In this document: positions 61,825 through 64,000 of the stretch, piece by piece | Layout of the letters: each line of letters starts with the position of its first letter | How positions within the stretch are numbered: the stretch's first letter is position 1 | Origin: Promethearchaeota archaeon | Lineage (GTDB): Archaea; Asgardarchaeota; Lokiarchaeia; Sigyniarchaeales; SOKP01 | Reading direction: 5' to 3' | Assembly: GCA_013375475.1 (NCBI GenBank) | Contig: JABXKD010000001.1 | Location: 62,001-126,000, forward strand | Length of the DNA stretch: 64,000 nt | Position numbers and translations under genes: made by a program | Notes under the pieces: model-generated | What the model saw: only the letters and a program-made list of their open reading frames with translations | What the model was told of the DNA's origin: nothing | Database searches by the model: none

Positions 61825-62991
61825 TCAGTCTACTGTAACGTGAGACTCTAATTCTTCAATTAACGCATCAACATTGCTTAAATCATTAAATGTTATAGAG
61901 ATTGCATCGCTAGGGCAGGCTTCCACACACCTTCCACAACCAATACATCGATCTGTAATATGTGCTTTACCATCTATCATTTCATTCCCGTTCCAAACAC
62001 AAGCTTCAATACAATCTTCACATCCAACACATGCGTCTTCGTCAACCACTACATTAAGCCCTTCTATTTTATGTATAAATTTAAGCCTACTTGAGGCATG
62101 TTTCAGAATTGGAATATCTACGCAGCAGCAAGGACAACAAAAACATGCCGACATGAATTTTCCTGTATCTTCAATACCCGCCCCTACAGCCTCATCCATG
62201 GCTCTTCCGAGGAGTGGAATCAAACCATCGTCAATAGCTCTTTTCACTAGTTCCAAGGCTTCTTCCTTTGTTGCAACATGCTTTCTATCTTCATCTATCG
62301 GCAAATTTAATGTATCATCGCCCATGTTTAAGCATCCTATTGAATGATCGTGTTTTTGACAGTTATTACTGACCCTGCAGCCACATTTATTCAAAATGAC
62401 GATATTGCTCGCTTTATCAATAAAGTGTTTAAACACAGCATAAGGAATAACTTGATTTTCATATGTCCCAAGAGATTGATTGATTGGGATGAAAAATCCA
62501 ATATCCTCATCAGACATTCGTGTTGCCACCAATTTTCGCAAGATGGGTAATTTAGATAGCATGTAAGGATGATACTCTTTCTCTCTATTAAATCGAGCAT
62601 TTATGAATGGTTTATTGTTTCTTACTCGCTTTTCCCCTGTTTCAGTTTTGATTGTCTTCCAGGAATCCGTGTAATTTATTCTAAACGCTCCTTTATAACC
62701 CGGACCGTAGTTAAACTCAAAGACTTCCCCTTTTAAGAATCGAAGGGCTAACTCTTTATTCCTTATTACCAAAGATATATCGGGATTTTCTAAAATTTCA
62801 CCGAACTTGTAAGGTATTGAATCTTTCTTAAAGGTTTGAGATCCCCGAATTTTAAAAGGTAATTTCCATTGAACGTGTAATTCTTCAATAGTTTCCATAT
62901 CTTTCTCATAAATTTTGTCATTCGGTGCTGCTTTCTCTTGATCCTTCAACATTTCTAGAAATGCTGATTCGAGTTCTTGTTTATCTACCAT
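61825..62991 (-). CDS. SCP2-polycysteine ferredoxin (type beta), minus-strand copy
   Basis: 388 residues. SCP2 part: LHVQWKLPFKIRGSQTFKKD, NPDISLVIRNKELALRFLKG. Then YHPYMLSKLPILRKL, PINQSLGTYENQVIP, CGCRVSNNCQKH with IGCLNMG, ACFCCPCCCVDI, CVGCEDCIEAC (followed by VWNGNEM) and, after a short KAHITD link, CIGCGRCVEACP. Tail VTVD replaces VDVS. It is the only SCP2-type paralog on the minus strand and is isolated from the array. Its alcohol dehydrogenase neighbour (start 61580) is downstream on the same strand, 244 bases away, so co-transcription is possible. Closest to the paralogs at 31277 and 52850. Confidence 0.82.
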   Translation of the reverse strand: MVDKQELESAFLEMLKDQEKAAPNDKIYEKDMETIEELHVQWKLPFKIRGSQTFKKDSIPYKFGEILENPDISLVIRNKELALRFLKGEVFEFNYGPGYKGAFRINYTDSWKTIKTETGEKRVRNNKPFINARFNREKEYHPYMLSKLPILRKLVATRMSDEDIGFFIPINQSLGTYENQVIPYAVFKHFIDKASNIVILNKCGCRVSNNCQKHDHSIGCLNMGDDTLNLPIDEDRKHVATKEEALELVKRAIDDGLIPLLGRAMDEAVGAGIEDTGKFMSACFCCPCCCVDIPILKHASSRLKFIHKIEGLNVVVDEDACVGCEDCIEACVWNGNEMIDGKAHITDRCIGCGRCVEACPSDAISITFNDLSNVDALIEELESHVTVD

Positions 62992-63079
62992 AATATCACT
63001 TAATATAGTTTTAAAAATTGTTAATTTAATTATTTACTTCAACTAAATTGAATTTTTCGAATGTAAAAAATGTTTTTCT

Positions 63080-63211
63080 TTATTGAAAAAAAGGGATTTC
63101 AGAATACACAGAAAACTCAAATGAACCATCATCAACTTCATGAACATGTGCAATCTTTTGATGGATTTGAAAATATTGCAATAATTCCTTAAAAAATATA
63201 AAACTAATCAT
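63080..63211 (-). CDS. Possible small ORF or C-terminal remnant (43 aa)
   Basis: From ATG 63211 the frame gives a basic/hydrophobic start and then QKIAHVHEVDDGSFEFSVYS ending EIPFFQ. The second half has a protein-like mix of residues, as if it were the end of a larger lost gene. It occupies the promoter region of the nitroreductase at 63228, has no clear ribosome binding site, and I recognise no family. It may equally be a chance frame. Confidence 0.25.
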   Translation of the reverse strand: MISFIFFKELLQYFQIHQKIAHVHEVDDGSFEFSVYSEIPFFQ

Positions 63212-63227
63212 ATTAGATTTAATTATT

Positions 63228-64000
63228 ATGTCAATTATTGGTATTGATAAAGAGAAATGTTCCAACTGTAACCAATGTATCCAAGAATGTGGTCGCGGAT
63301 ACTTCTCTGTTGGTGAAGATGGTCAAGTGCTTTTTAACGACAATTCAATCGGGTGTAACATATGCGGTCACTGCATTGCAATCTGTCCTGAAGATGCGAT
63401 TGAAACGAAAAATCTCGATAACGTTGAAAGTTACTCTGGGACTGATTCACCTGAAAATTTTGTAGATAGTGATAAACTACTTAAGTTTCTTCGAGCTAAA
63501 CGATCAATTAGACGCTATAAGAATAAAAAGGTTCCAAAAGAATTACTTGAAAAGGTATTTGAAGCAATGAGATATGCTCCAAGTGCGGGAAATGCTCGAG
63601 CATGGCGTTATCTAATTGTATCTGATCCTGAAAAAATAAAAAAATTGGACGAAGAAATTATTAAAGTCAATTATGAATATTTGGGATTTCAATCGGCAGA
63701 ACAAGCCCTCGAGTATATGAAATCTTCAGGAAGGACTCTCTTCTATGATGCCCCCCATTTAATTGTCCTATATTATAGGACTGTTGAAAAACACACTGTA
63801 ATGGTCGGATTACGCGCAAACGATGCGGGGATCGCTTTGACTTATGGGATGTTGGAAGCTGAAAGCCTCGGCCTCGGAACTTGCTGGATAGGAATGGTTC
63901 AAGGGGCAGTTGCAAGGAATAAGGAGATATTAAAAATATTGGGAATAAAGGGAATGGTACTTGGAGCTTTTACATTGGGGTATCCCGCAGTGAAATACCG
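63228..64000 (+). CDS. Ferredoxin-nitroreductase fusion, 3' end outside the window
   Basis: Open from ATG 63228 to the window edge (257 codons). Residues 1-60 carry CSNCNQCIQECG and CNICGHCIAICP, giving two [4Fe-4S] sites, the first with Gly instead of Pro after the last Cys. Residues about 85 onward form the FMN nitroreductase domain: RAKRSIRRYKNKKVPKELL, MRYAPSAGNARAWRYLIV, YGMLEAESLGLGTCWIGMV, and LGAFTLGYPAVKY at the edge. It is a paralog of the gene at 15721, with the same domain order and the same opening (M-x-IIGID-x-EKC). By comparison with that gene only about 15-20 residues are missing. Confidence 0.88.
   Translation, partial: MSIIGIDKEKCSNCNQCIQECGRGYFSVGEDGQVLFNDNSIGCNICGHCIAICPEDAIETKNLDNVESYSGTDSPENFVDSDKLLKFLRAKRSIRRYKNKKVPKELLEKVFEAMRYAPSAGNARAWRYLIVSDPEKIKKLDEEIIKVNYEYLGFQSAEQALEYMKSSGRTLFYDAPHLIVLYYRTVEKHTVMVGLRANDAGIALTYGMLEAESLGLGTCWIGMVQGAVARNKEILKILGIKGMVLGAFTLGYPAVKY

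Noticed and set aside
1-64000. tRNA, rRNA, CRISPR arrays or complete insertion sequences
   Set aside because: I looked for T-loop-like GTTCRANYC motifs, regularly spaced repeats and transposase motifs on both strands and found none convincing; a covariance-model search would be decisive.

Overview
The window is AT-rich, densely coded on both strands and looks archaeal. Shine-Dalgarno sequences of the GAGGTG type, T-run terminators, a tungsten-type aldehyde:ferredoxin oxidoreductase, a winged-helix regulator with membrane segments, a TPR protein of a style common in Lokiarchaeia, and a massive paralogous ferredoxin family together suggest an Asgard archaeon of the Lokiarchaeia (Promethearchaeota) group. 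This is inference: no rRNA, tRNA or universal marker gene was recognised, and no CRISPR array or intact insertion sequence.

Bases 1-12.8 kb: the tail of a hotdog-fold dehydratase, two unknown proteins, a cob(I)alamin adenosyltransferase gene broken inside its P-loop, a DUF169 protein, then a family I CoA-transferase whose two subunit genes are separated by a threonine cassette (ACT protein, homoserine dehydrogenase, threonine synthase, ThrH). A truncated URO-D remnant and an Old-Yellow-Enzyme/dienoyl-CoA-reductase-like flavoprotein follow. 12.9-17.5 kb: a winged-helix polycysteine ferredoxin, a membrane-tethered regulator with an isoprenylcysteine-methyltransferase-like protein, and two nitroreductases.

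17.5-29.3 kb, all minus strand: carboxylesterase, GPH-type sugar symporter, creatininase family, MeaB GTPase, a small tail-anchored protein with an intrinsic-type terminator, and a tight five-gene operon (alpha/beta hydrolase, MFS, transaldolase, fucose-isomerase-like, GH31). The GH31 enzyme keeps the sulfoquinovosidase signature residues Q, Q, R and W at exactly the E. coli YihQ spacing, so the operon looks like an archaeal transaldolase-type sulfoglycolysis route.

29.4-63 kb: the most striking part. Ten SCP2-domain ferredoxins and one winged-helix variant (with the one at 13-14 kb, 12 proteins in all) share an unusual cysteine motif C-x-C-C-x-C-C-C between a CxCR...C...GC block and two C-terminal [4Fe-4S] motifs. 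They are interleaved with an AOR/ferredoxin/free-standing SCP2/LarA-like operon, a Gfo/Idh dehydrogenase, a second threonine-synthase-like enzyme, a YeiH exporter, glycan-acting enzymes (CE15-like esterase, BNR sialidase-like, heparinase-like) and a cyclase. The array shows recent dynamics: a tandem gene-pair duplication, remnants of a lost BNR-ferredoxin unit, a truncated TPR/C45 hydrolase pair joined at a breakpoint, dispersed intergenic repeats, and a duplicated 86-base upstream element with a covarying palindrome. The window ends with an acyl-CoA dehydrogenase, a zinc alcohol dehydrogenase and the start of a third nitroreductase.

Four genes (CoA-transferase A, thrC, the ICMT-like gene and one ferredoxin paralog) appear to start at ATT, ACG, ACG and ATA, each exactly 7 bases after a good Shine-Dalgarno sequence.
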